Assembly: GCA_964510495.1 (NCBI GenBank)
Contig: CAZECR010000001.1
Coordinates: 1-64,000, forward strand
DNA from: CAZECR01 sp964510495
Lineage (GTDB): Bacteria; Patescibacteriota; Patescibacteriia; Magasanikbacterales; GWA2-37-8
DNA length: 64,000 nt
Direction: 5' to 3'
This document shows positions 1 to 6,059 of the stretch, piece after piece. The notes under the pieces were generated by a model, which worked only from the letters and a program-made list of their open reading frames with translations, was not told the origin of the DNA and ran no database searches. The position numbers and the translations under genes are program-made. Positions within the stretch are counted from its first letter, which is position 1. Each line of letters begins with the position of its first letter.

Positions 1-242
1 AAAGAGTAAAAGCTGAATATGAATCCATGATTGCAAAAATTGGCAGTGAATTTTATATTTTGCTCCACGCAACCAATGAAGAGCTTGAAAAAAATATTTC
101 TGACGCCCGCATTGCTTCCGCAATTAAAAATATGCGTGGTGGTAAAGTAAAAGTACATCCCGGCTATGACGGTATTTTTGGAACAGTTGATGTTTTACTT
201 GGTGCCAAGGCGGGCCCGGCGCAATCACGCCTGTTTGAATAA
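1..242 (+). CDS. Endonuclease Q-like PHP-family protein, C-terminal fragment
   Basis: The reading frame is open to the left edge, so only the last approx. 80 residues are visible and the true start lies outside the window. The tail pattern (a KIG-EF stretch, a helix, then RGGKVKVHPGYDGIFG and a final QSRLF-type end) resembles the C-terminus of the PHP-domain proteins annotated as endonuclease Q or 'DNA helicase UvrD-like', which cleave DNA 5' to deaminated bases. The PHP metal-binding core is not in view, so the assignment rests on recall of the family tail alone. A strong intrinsic terminator follows 20 nt after the stop, so the gene ends its transcript here, convergent with the small gene on the other strand. 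Confidence 0.5.
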   Translation, partial: RVKAEYESMIAKIGSEFYILLHATNEELEKNISDARIASAIKNMRGGKVKVHPGYDGIFGTVDVLLGAKAGPAQSRLFE

Positions 243-261
243 AGCATGAAAAAATAGGTAC

Positions 262-291
262 AAAAAATCTTCCTTTGCAGGAAGATTTTTT
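262..291 (+). terminator. Intrinsic terminator after the endonuclease Q-like gene
   Basis: A 12-bp stem (AAAAAATCTTCC with GGAAGATTTTTT) closes a 6-nt loop and ends in a T run. It is symmetrical enough to work in both directions and also lies just past the stop of the convergent histone-like gene. Confidence 0.85.
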
Positions 292-296
292 AGAAA

Positions 297-398
297 CTAT
301 TTGCGTTTCTTAGCTGCGGTTTTCTTTTTTGCAACTTTCTTGGTTGCTTTCTTTTTTGGAGCTGCTTTTTTCTTAGCGGCTTTCTTTTTGGCTGCCAT
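297..398 (-). CDS. Small lysine/alanine-rich histone H1-like protein (33 aa)
   Basis: The ORF encodes 33 residues made almost only of Lys and Ala in AAKKK and KKKAT blocks, with a single proline and a C-terminal KKRK. This is the composition of bacterial histone H1-like tails (HupB, AlgP, Hc1-type), which bind DNA or RNA non-specifically. The ATG is preceded by AGAAAGGGGG, a purine-rich site 8 nt upstream, which is unusual for housekeeping genes in this window and supports real translation. It lies convergent to the endonuclease Q-like gene. An exact role cannot be given: it could be a nucleoid protein or a small RNA-binding or ribosome-associated peptide. The long folded leader upstream is described separately. 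Confidence 0.7.
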   Translation of the reverse strand: MAAKKKAAKKKAAPKKKATKKVAKKKTAAKKRK

Positions 399-572
399 AG
401 TAGGTACCCCCTTTCTGTTCTCTTCTAAAGAAGAGAAGTTGAGATGATTATTTTTTTTCAAATTTCTCCTTGCGGAGGAAACTCGCGATCGCGAGAAAAA
501 AATTTTTGGTGAAGAATTTTTACATTACAAGCATTGATGTAAAAATTTTTCTTTCGACCTACCATCATTATA
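399..572 (-). promoter_or_regulatory. Structured leader and -10 box of the histone-like gene
   Basis: On the minus strand a TATAAT (572-567) lies about 170 nt before the start codon. No well-spaced -35 is seen; a TTGACC occurs at 603-598 but is too far away. Four hairpins lie between them: TTTTTACAT/ATGTAAAAA (about 517-548), the perfect 14-bp palindrome CTCGCGATCGCGAG (482-495), a TTTCCTCC/GGAGAAA stem with a GCAA tetraloop (about 463-481), and TCTCTTC/GAAGAGA just before the ribosome site. So long a leader on a 102-nt gene suggests post-transcriptional control, but this is inference. Confidence 0.5.
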
Positions 573-762
573 GATTGTTTTGCAGAAAAAATAAATAGGT
601 CAAGCAAGAGTTATGCACAGGTAGAAAAAAATTAATCACCCCAACGTGCGTTTGCGCGCCGATTAAAAAATAAATGTGATGGTAATTTTCTCATACATTC
701 GACAGGCTGCATGCTTTGACAGTCAGGAGCAAAGTTGATACCATTTTTGCACTCGTCATTTG

Positions 763-768
763 TATAAT
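763..768 (+). promoter_or_regulatory. -10 box TATAAT of the carbonic-anhydrase-like gene
   Basis: TATAAT ends 9 nt before the ATG at 778, so transcription would begin at or next to the start codon. This argues against the in-frame TTG at 760 as the start, because that codon overlaps the promoter. There is no Shine-Dalgarno sequence. Confidence 0.55.
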
Positions 769-777
769 CTGTACTGT

Positions 778-2499
778 ATGGAAAAAACTGCCTTTTTAAA
801 AAGTATTAGTGAAATTTTAAAACCTGTTGAAGGTGAGCTGAGTCCACTTCCTGACGGTCTTGGCTTTCAAATTGGTAATTTTATTTTCTCGCTCTATCAG
901 CTCAACATAACGCGCGGCCAAAAAGCGCGCACAGATGCGCTGAGAGAATTGGCTTTGGTATACTTTAAATTATGGCAGTTTGTGTATTCACGTGATGTGC
1001 GCGTGCGTGATATAGCTTCGCCCGAAGTCCAGGAAGCGATTAAAAAGAAGAAGCAATTATTTCCCTACGACATTCCACGTTTGGTTTTGTGCGTTGACGG
1101 ACGTGTCCTATCCAAGTTGTTCGCCGGTCTTCATGGCAATGCAGTTCGCGTGCCCGCAGGGGAAATTGATGATTTTGTGCCCGGAGAAGACGGTAATTTA
1201 TTTTTATCCAATTTTAATGGGTCATATTTTGCCACTATGCTTGAGAAGGTCTTTGGCAGCCAGGATACACTGGTCGAAGTTTTTGATAGTCATGTTGGTT
1301 GTGCGGCAAGAGCTCAGATGGCGGCGAAAGTTAAGTATCAGGAACTTGCGGATAAAGGACTGGCCGATGATGTGCGCTTGAAAAGTGAAACAGTCCAGGC
1401 GCTTCGTCGGTATGTTGCTGAAGAGTTTAAGCATCGCGGAAAAAAAATTATTCCCATTCAAACATCGTTTGATCCGCGAAGTGGCTATTGCTATATGGCT
1501 CTCGAAACGTGTCTTGAAGACGTTCGAGTCAAAAAGGAGGGGTTCACTGATGATATTCTTAAAATCCTTGCTGAGGAGCAAAAAATTATTTTTAGTAAAG
1601 ATTTGATCGATGACGATTTTTTTAAAGACTTGTTTTTGAATAAGTATTTTTTTGAGATAAATTATGAAACAGAATATCGCAGGAGTACCGCTCAATTTTG
1701 GAACAATATAACTTCTATGAGTGTCCAGGCTTTGCCGGTGCTTGAAGAGAGATTGCGGGCAATTTTTGAGCGAGATGCTTACTTTGTGAGTCTGGACGCA
1801 GCCGACCAGATAGGTGAGATTAAAGAGCGTGCGCTGCTTCTTCTTGCTAATACGTACAACGCTTTCCTGCATCAGTATGATGGGGCGGGTAAGAAACGCG
1901 AGTACCCATACGGTGAACATGATGAAAGTGTGATTGCGGTAACTTTTAGCGAGAAAGGGCCGTTTGATCGGGCGCGCGCTTTCTCAGTTAATCCTAATTT
2001 TAAGAACCCGGCCAGTATTTCACAGAATATTGATTTTATGGATGGACTGATTCGTAATAATCGTAAAGCTGGTCGCATGTCCAAAACAGAACGTACTGCC
2101 GTAGCTGCGGTGTATCCGGAAAGTACTGAATATATTAAAAATCCTATTCCTGTACTCTTTTTTGAACGCCTCAAACACGAGCAGGTCCCGAGCAATGAAG
2201 TGCTCGAACGCCTCCAGCGCACCGATTGGTCAGACCTGTCCCAGATTAATTGGATGCAGATGAGTTCGTTTGAATTTGCTAGTTATCTTTTTTCTAAAGT
2301 TCCTAGTCTACCACTGCCGGTTGCTGAACTTATTAATAGTATGCGCAAAAAAGCTGTGGAGATTATGAAGCCTGGATTTTTTGCTACGCCCGGGTTTTTA
2401 AATGGGAGTCTAGTTGGTATTTGGGTGCTGACAGGGCCAGACAGGAAGACCATCGCCCTGTTTCCTTTTGCTGTCAAAGGTTTCCATCAAGAAAAATAA
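778..2499 (+). CDS. 573-aa protein with a beta-carbonic-anhydrase-like signature
   Basis: No full-length family is recognised. In the N-terminal third there is a pattern matching the beta-class carbonic anhydrase active site in order and context: a hydrophobic strand then C105-x-D107-x-R109 (LCVDGR), an R124..A127-G128 segment like the RNAG strand, then FNGSYFATMLEKVFG and a strand ending in H172-x2-C175 (DSHVGC). In beta-CAs, Cys, His and Cys bind zinc and the Asp-Arg pair is catalytic. The other approx. 400 residues are unassigned, and the protein is more than twice the usual 200-aa enzyme, closer in length to the carboxysomal CsoSCA type. Start 778 is chosen because a TATAAT sits at 763-768. 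The gene stands alone. It could be an active CA, a zinc-binding relative, or an unrelated fold with a chance match. Confidence 0.5.
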   Translation: MEKTAFLKSISEILKPVEGELSPLPDGLGFQIGNFIFSLYQLNITRGQKARTDALRELALVYFKLWQFVYSRDVRVRDIASPEVQEAIKKKKQLFPYDIPRLVLCVDGRVLSKLFAGLHGNAVRVPAGEIDDFVPGEDGNLFLSNFNGSYFATMLEKVFGSQDTLVEVFDSHVGCAARAQMAAKVKYQELADKGLADDVRLKSETVQALRRYVAEEFKHRGKKIIPIQTSFDPRSGYCYMALETCLEDVRVKKEGFTDDILKILAEEQKIIFSKDLIDDDFFKDLFLNKYFFEINYETEYRRSTAQFWNNITSMSVQALPVLEERLRAIFERDAYFVSLDAADQIGEIKERALLLLANTYNAFLHQYDGAGKKREYPYGEHDESVIAVTFSEKGPFDRARAFSVNPNFKNPASISQNIDFMDGLIRNNRKAGRMSKTERTAVAAVYPESTEYIKNPIPVLFFERLKHEQVPSNEVLERLQRTDWSDLSQINWMQMSSFEFASYLFSKVPSLPLPVAELINSMRKKAVEIMKPGFFATPGFLNGSLVGIWVLTGPDRKTIALFPFAVKGFHQEK

Positions 2500-2537
2500 T
2501 TTAGAAAAAAATGGACATTTGTAGAAATCCATTTTTT

Positions 2538-2557
2538 AATAGTGCCTTCGGCAGGAA
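2538..2557. repeat. 20-bp direct repeat of the tRNA-Arg 3' end, copy 1
   Basis: The 20 bases AATAGTGCCTTCGGCAGGAA are identical to 2709-2728, which covers the 3' acceptor end of tRNA-Arg(TCG). Duplication of a tRNA 3' end is the usual footprint of integrase-type attachment sites. The segment between the copies (2558-2708) is only 151 bp and has no ORF. Confidence 0.7.
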
Positions 2558-2708
2558 GCTCACGCGCTTCGCTTCACGAAAAGGGCTTCAGCCCTCTCGT
2601 GTGCTCTCCTCAGCAGACAGTGGGAACCTCCCGGTTCCCAAACCCTCCTCGTTCGATTCCTGGTTTATTTCTTATTAGAGTAATTGAACAATTTTAGTTC
2701 TCGTTTTA
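2558..2708. other. Structured non-coding segment between the tRNA 3'-end repeats
   Basis: No ORF is seen. The segment holds an AGGGCT/AGCCCT hairpin nested inside CACGA/TCGTG (about 2574-2600), a GGGAACC/GGTTCCC hairpin (about 2629-2646), and a plus-strand T-arm-like stretch CGTTCGATTCCTG (about 2650-2662). It may be a decayed tRNA or the remnant of an integrated element. No known RNA family is recognised. Confidence 0.4.
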
Positions 2709-2713
2709 AATAG

Positions 2714-2785
2714 TGCCTTCGGCAGGAATCGAACCCACATATGCAGCTTCGAAGGCTGCCGTCCTATCCGTTGAACGACGAAGGC
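2714..2785 (-). tRNA. tRNA-Arg (anticodon TCG)
   Basis: A 72-nt cloverleaf on the minus strand has acceptor stem GCCTTCG/CGAAGGC, a D arm, anticodon stem GCAGC/GCTGC with loop CTTCGAA, and T arm GGGTTCGATTCCT. Anticodon TCG reads CGA (and by wobble other CGN) arginine codons. The CCA end is not encoded. Its 3' end is duplicated upstream at 2538-2557. Confidence 0.93.
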
Positions 2786-2793
2786 TTAAATTA

Positions 2794-2841
2794 AAAATCC
2801 TAAATCCTAATGTCTAAACGATGTTTTGGATTTAGGATTTT
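2794..2841. repeat. 14-bp inverted repeat between the tRNA genes
   Basis: AAAATCCTAAATCC (2794-2807) is perfectly complementary to GGATTTAGGATTTT (2828-2841), with a 20-nt spacer. It lies just outside the 5' end of tRNA-Arg and between it and tRNA-Lys. It is either a transcript hairpin or a folded low-complexity repeat. Confidence 0.7.
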
Positions 2842-2871
2842 AACACTATGGTGGTGTGGTAATTAGTGTGT

Positions 2872-2946
2872 GTAGTTAGTAATTTGGCAAGTATGTTAAG
2901 ACAAAGATACTTCAATCCAAAATACAAACTACAAATTACTAACTAC
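2872..2946. repeat. 15-bp inverted repeat next to tRNA-Lys
   Basis: GTAGTTAGTAATTTG (2872-2886) pairs perfectly with CAAATTACTAACTAC (2932-2946). An inner AAGTAT/ATACTT stem lies in the spacer. It ends 8 bp from the 3' end of tRNA-Lys, so a tRNA-Lys transcript running right to left would form it downstream; it could act in 3' processing or termination. Confidence 0.65.
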
Positions 2947-2953
2947 TTCGTTG

Positions 2954-3026
2954 TGGGTCGGCTGGGGATCGAACCCAGGACCTTATCCTTAAGAGGGATC
3001 TGCTCTACCAGCTGAGCTACCGACCC
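2954..3026 (-). tRNA. tRNA-Lys (anticodon CTT)
   Basis: A 73-nt cloverleaf on the minus strand has acceptor GGGTCGG/CCGACCC, D arm GCTCAGCTGGTAGAGC, anticodon loop CTCTTAA and T arm GGGTTCGATCCCC. Anticodon CTT reads AAG. The outermost anticodon-stem pair is a G-A mismatch. CCA is not encoded. Confidence 0.93.
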
Positions 3027-3089
3027 GTTTTCTGGTAATGCTCGAAAAGCCTTACCAAGATAAACGATATTGAGATTTTTGTCCAGTCC

Positions 3090-3875
3090 TTAGAGTGGCC
3101 CGCCGGCTTCGCGTTTAATAATGTTGATTTTAGGGCCTTTCCACTTCTTAATTTTAATGGCATTTTCGGCTGCATCAGTCTGGGCTTCTTGCTTACTGGT
3201 GCCATTGCCCGAAGCAATCATTTCTTTGTCGAGGAACACGCCAACTTTGAAGTTTTTAGCGTGGTCTGGTCCTTCTTCGTGGAGTACCCGGTAGGTTGGA
3301 GTAATACCTAGAAGTTCTTGGGCAGATTCCTGGAAGCGACTCTTGGCGTCCATGTATAAGCCCTGCTCAAGGACTTGCGGCAGGCGCGAGATGATCCAGC
3401 GGGTAATGAATTGTCGGGATATATCATAGCCTCGATCAAGATAAATGGCACCAATGACCGCTTCAATTGTGTTGGCCATAATATACTCACGGGCCTTAGT
3501 ACCGCTATCTTTGGCTTCACCGTGACTCAGGAAAAGAAATGGTTCCATGCCAATTTCGTAGGCAATGCCTGCCAGAATTTTGGCGTTTACAAGAGCAGCG
3601 CGCCAGTTGGTCAGTTCGCCTTCGGGGTTGAGATATTCTTCAAATAAAAATTCGGTAACAATGAGTTCGAGTACGGCGTCCCCAAGGAATTCCAGGCGTT
3701 CATTATGACCGAGTGGAAAGTCGTGGTGTTCATTAAGGTATGAGCGATGCACGAATGCTTGAACCAGCAAGTTGATATTTTTGAAAGTAATACCAATGTG
3801 ATCTTCGAGTTTGGCAAAACTTTTTTCTTGAACTTCGGGTAGTTCAGCGACCGAGGGGATAGTGGACATACGCAT
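3090..3875 (-). CDS. rnc: Ribonuclease III
   Basis: RNase III cleaves double-stranded RNA and matures rRNA. The protein has the signature ERLEFLGDAVLEL in the first third, further acidic metal-binding residues in the endonuclease domain, and a C-terminal dsRNA-binding domain (from about DAKSRFQESAQEL to the end) with the GxGxSKQEAxxxAA helix. The size (approx. 261 aa) is normal for the family. The start is placed at the ATG at 3875 because a TATATA lies only a few bases upstream; an ATG two codons on is equally possible. The gene lies downstream of nusB and rpmF on the same strand, a common translation/RNA-processing grouping. It has no Shine-Dalgarno site. Confidence 0.93.
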   Translation of the reverse strand: MRMSTIPSVAELPEVQEKSFAKLEDHIGITFKNINLLVQAFVHRSYLNEHHDFPLGHNERLEFLGDAVLELIVTEFLFEEYLNPEGELTNWRAALVNAKILAGIAYEIGMEPFLFLSHGEAKDSGTKAREYIMANTIEAVIGAIYLDRGYDISRQFITRWIISRLPQVLEQGLYMDAKSRFQESAQELLGITPTYRVLHEEGPDHAKNFKVGVFLDKEMIASGNGTSKQEAQTDAAENAIKIKKWKGPKINIIKREAGGPL

Positions 3876-3956
3876 AGGTATATACCGCATTTCGCGTAGC
3901 GCTAACTTTAAAAAAGTAAAAGCGATAGGCGGGAGGCGATACAATAAATAAAAAAA

Positions 3957-4415
3957 TTAAACAGTCGGAGCGGGCGCTGCAGGAGGAGTCGCGGGAGTTT
4001 CTTTTTGCAGATCGTTATACATGGATCCAAGCACGCCGTTGATAAATTTGCCACTCGAAGGGCCGCCATAACTTTTGGCAATTTCAATTGCTTCGTTGAT
4101 GGCAACTTTCGGAGGAACGTCGCTCGAAAATTTCAGTTCGTAAATACCAATACGTAAAATATTCCTGTCAACGATTGTGATTTGACCAATAGGCCAGCTT
4201 GGGGCGTAGTGGGTGAGGATGGAATCGATTTCACTGCGGTGTTCAAGGACGCCATCGACCAATGTTTTGGCAAATGCCTGTTCTTCAAGCCCCGGACCGA
4301 ATTCCGTAAGGTTGTGGTCGACGATGGCGGGAACGGCAGCAGTTGGTTCACCACGAAAATCCCATTCAAACAGGGATTGCATTGCGATGGAGCGAGCGAG
4401 ATGACGATTGGACAT
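3957..4415 (-). CDS. nusB: Transcription antitermination factor NusB
   Basis: This 152-aa all-helical RNA-binding protein matches NusB: the N-terminal SNRHLARSIAMQSLFEWDF helix, the central Y-APSWPIGQITIVDRNILRIGIYEL segment, and PPKVAINEAIEIAKSYGGPSSGKFINGVLG. NusB binds boxA RNA with NusE (S10) to prevent premature termination in rRNA operons. The C-terminus carries a short Pro/Ala-rich tail not needed for the fold. It sits between rpmF and rnc, co-oriented, with an 81-nt gap downstream and a folded 83-nt gap upstream. Confidence 0.93.
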   Translation of the reverse strand: MSNRHLARSIAMQSLFEWDFRGEPTAAVPAIVDHNLTEFGPGLEEQAFAKTLVDGVLEHRSEIDSILTHYAPSWPIGQITIVDRNILRIGIYELKFSSDVPPKVAINEAIEIAKSYGGPSSGKFINGVLGSMYNDLQKETPATPPAAPAPTV

Positions 4416-4428
4416 AGAACGAGTGTCT

Positions 4429-4486
4429 AAATCCCTAATAGGCTACTGTCTAAGAATAAATGTTAGACAGTAGGAACTAGGGTTTT
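4429..4486 (-). repeat. Nested inverted repeat between rpmF and nusB
   Basis: An inner perfect 11-bp pair, CTACTGTCTAA (4443-4453) with TTAGACAGTAG (4463-4473), lies inside an outer AAATCCCTA (4429-4437) with TAGGGTTTT (4478-4486). In the rpmF-nusB transcript it forms a long hairpin without a clean U run. It may be a processing site or a transcript-stability element. Confidence 0.6.
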
Positions 4487-4498
4487 CTCTAAAAATTT

Positions 4499-4708
4499 TT
4501 ATTTTTTAGCAGCTGCTTTTTTCGCAACCTTTTTGGTAACATTTACCACCTGGCGTCCTTTATACATGCCACAGTTAGTGCAAGCGCGGTGCGGAAGAAT
4601 CGGCTGTTGGCACTTAGGACATTTTTGGATCGTCATTTCGGTAAGCGCGAAATGAGCTGCGCGTTTGCGTTTGTCAGAGGATGTCCGACGATGACCGGGT
4701 AAACCCAT
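4499..4708 (-). CDS. rpmF: 50S ribosomal protein L32
   Basis: A 69-aa basic protein with two CxxC pairs (CPKC and CTNC), which form the L32 zinc ribbon, preceded by the typical GHRRTSSDKRKRAAH segment. L32 is a small structural protein of the large subunit. The C-terminus carries a Lys/Ala extension (KKVAKKAAAKK) that echoes the small histone-like protein at 297-398. It heads the rpmF-nusB-rnc group. Confidence 0.92.
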   Translation of the reverse strand: MGLPGHRRTSSDKRKRAAHFALTEMTIQKCPKCQQPILPHRACTNCGMYKGRQVVNVTKKVAKKAAAKK

Positions 4709-4854
4709 ACGGAGCTATTAGTAAGTAGATATTAGTAATTTGTACTAAAGTAGTATGACTATACACTAAATAAGCCAATTTGGCAAGAGAAAGGCTCTGA
4801 AGAGCCGAAATAATTGATTTTTAGCCTCTTCTCAGGTAGTATTGAGGAAATTAT

Positions 4855-5865
4855 ATGGAAATAGTGCTCGAAAACGATGCAAAGAACTGGAAAACTAACT
4901 CTTTTCCCCAAGCGTGGGAATGGGGTGACATTTTAATTACTGAAGGGAAGCTTGTAGAGCGCTTACGGGTTGTCGAAGGGGGTGTCACGCTCGCCCAGCT
5001 GCAGGTGGTATATAGTAGCCTGCCGTTTGGTTGGCAGTATGCTTTTTGCCCCAAAGGGCCAGTGTTCCCGGAAGGAACAAGGAACAAGCAACAAGGAACA
5101 AAAGTGCTTGAGGTGCTGGGTGCCTATTTGAAAAAAAAGAATTGTTTGTTTTTTAGGATAGAGCCGCAAGAAAGATCCGAGCTACAGGCTACAAGATACA
5201 AGCTGCAAACTTCGATTGACATTAATCCTCGCACTACTATAATTCTTGAGCTCGGCAAAACAGAAGAAAAACTGCTGGCTGCTATGCATCAAAAAACTCG
5301 GTATAATATTCGCTTGGCCGAAAAGAAAAATATACAAATAAGTTCAGAAAAAAACTACGAAACATTTATCGCTTTAATGAAAAAAACAGGGGAGCGCGAC
5401 GGCTTTCGTTTGCATGAAGAAAAACATTATCGAGCGATTTTTGATTCGAAGCTTAGCTTGCAACTTACGGCGGTGTATGAAGAAAAAGATATTGCGACAG
5501 CAGTGTTTGTTGGTTCAGGAAATACTTTCACGTATCTCTATGGAGCATCTGATCACGAATATCGCTCGCTTATGGCGCCGTATTTACTCCAGTGGGAGGG
5601 GGTTAAACTTGGAAAAAAATTGGGGTATGAAAAATATGATTTTTTTGGGATTGCTCCGAGTTCGAAGGAACAAGGAACAAGGAACAAGGAACAATCGGAT
5701 AATGATTATGCATATGATCCGAAGCATCAGTATGGTGGTGTCACTCGCTTCAAACTTGGTTTTGGGGGGAGTGTGCTTGAGCTGCCGGGTACATTTGACT
5801 TGATTCTTCAGCCGACGAAGTATAGGATATATCAGCTTCTGCGAAAGCTTCGCAGATTAATCTAA
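4855..5865 (+). CDS. FemX/FemAB-like peptidoglycan bridge aminoacyltransferase
   Basis: This 336-aa protein has the two-GNAT-domain layout of Fem transferases, which add amino acids from aminoacyl-tRNA to lipid II or peptidoglycan stem peptides. Visible markers are LQVVYSSLPFGWQYAFCPKGPV near residue 60, the MHQKTRYNIRLAEKK helix near 145 and the ASDHEYRSLMAPYLLQWEG-KLGKKLGYEKYDFFGI segment near 240-265. Two hydrophilic inserts, EGTRNKQQGTK (about residue 79) and SKEQGTRNKEQ (about residue 269), are encoded by tandem GGAACAA heptamers and are probably surface-loop insertions. tRNA-Arg begins 6 bp after the stop. The start has no Shine-Dalgarno. Confidence 0.8.
   Translation: MEIVLENDAKNWKTNSFPQAWEWGDILITEGKLVERLRVVEGGVTLAQLQVVYSSLPFGWQYAFCPKGPVFPEGTRNKQQGTKVLEVLGAYLKKKNCLFFRIEPQERSELQATRYKLQTSIDINPRTTIILELGKTEEKLLAAMHQKTRYNIRLAEKKNIQISSEKNYETFIALMKKTGERDGFRLHEEKHYRAIFDSKLSLQLTAVYEEKDIATAVFVGSGNTFTYLYGASDHEYRSLMAPYLLQWEGVKLGKKLGYEKYDFFGIAPSSKEQGTRNKEQSDNDYAYDPKHQYGGVTRFKLGFGGSVLELPGTFDLILQPTKYRIYQLLRKLRRLI
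5091..5212 (+). repeat. In-frame heptamer repeats in femX, first block
   Basis: Short GGAACAA-type tandem units (about 5076-5101) are followed by a related CTACAGG/CTACAAG/ATACAAG run (about 5181-5206). Both lie inside the coding frame and do not break it. They look like microsatellite-type expansions. Confidence 0.55.
5668..5695 (+). repeat. Tandem GGAACAA heptamer in femX, second block
   Basis: Four successive copies of a GGAACAA heptamer (AAGGAACAAGGAACAAGGAA and so on) lie in the coding frame. The same heptamer is used in the first block, 590 bp upstream. Confidence 0.75.
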
Positions 5866-5871
5866 AAAAAT

Positions 5872-5943
5872 GTTCTCGTCGTTTAATGGATAGGACACTA
5901 GCCTCCGAAGCTGGTAATGCGCGTTCGATTCGCGCCGAGAACA
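5872..5943 (+). tRNA. tRNA-Arg (anticodon CCG)
   Basis: A 72-nt cloverleaf has acceptor GTTCTCG/CGAGAAC, anticodon stem CTAGC/GCTGG with loop CTCCGAA, and T arm CGCGTTCGATTCGCG. It reads CGG. It lies directly downstream of femX and is followed by an intrinsic terminator. Confidence 0.93.
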
Positions 5944-5951
5944 CGCGTAAG

Positions 5952-5979
5952 ACAGGTCTAAGGCCTGTTTTTAATTTTT
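5952..5979 (+). terminator. Terminator after tRNA-Arg(CCG)
   Basis: An ACAGG/CCTGT stem (5952-5956, 5964-5968), extended by a G-T pair, is followed by TTTTTAATTTTT. Confidence 0.7.
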
Positions 5980-5990
5980 GTTTAAAAGGG

Positions 5991-6019
5991 TTGACAGATG
6001 AACGCAACTATGTCAGTAT
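5991..6019 (+). promoter_or_regulatory. Promoter of the secreted paralog A
   Basis: TTGACA (5991-5996), exactly 17 bp, then CAGTAT (6014-6019). A CCAGC/GCTGG hairpin (about 6036-6049) lies just before the AAGGAGG ribosome site. Confidence 0.7.
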
Positions 6020-6059
6020 TTTTTTTACACAAAACCAGCAGAAGCTGGAAGGAGGAACC

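Noticed and set aside
611..619. Single DnaA box (TTATGCACA)
   Set aside because: One isolated box with no cluster, AT-rich unwinding region or dnaA/dnaN nearby does not support a replication origin.
1222..1920. 232-aa minus-strand frame within the carbonic-anhydrase-like gene
   Set aside because: Antisense shadow; no start signals and a phenylalanine/lysine-rich random composition.
5886..6059. N-terminal extension of secreted protein A
   Set aside because: The extended frame runs through tRNA-Arg, a terminator and the promoter; the GTG at 6060 has a perfect ribosome site and signal peptide.
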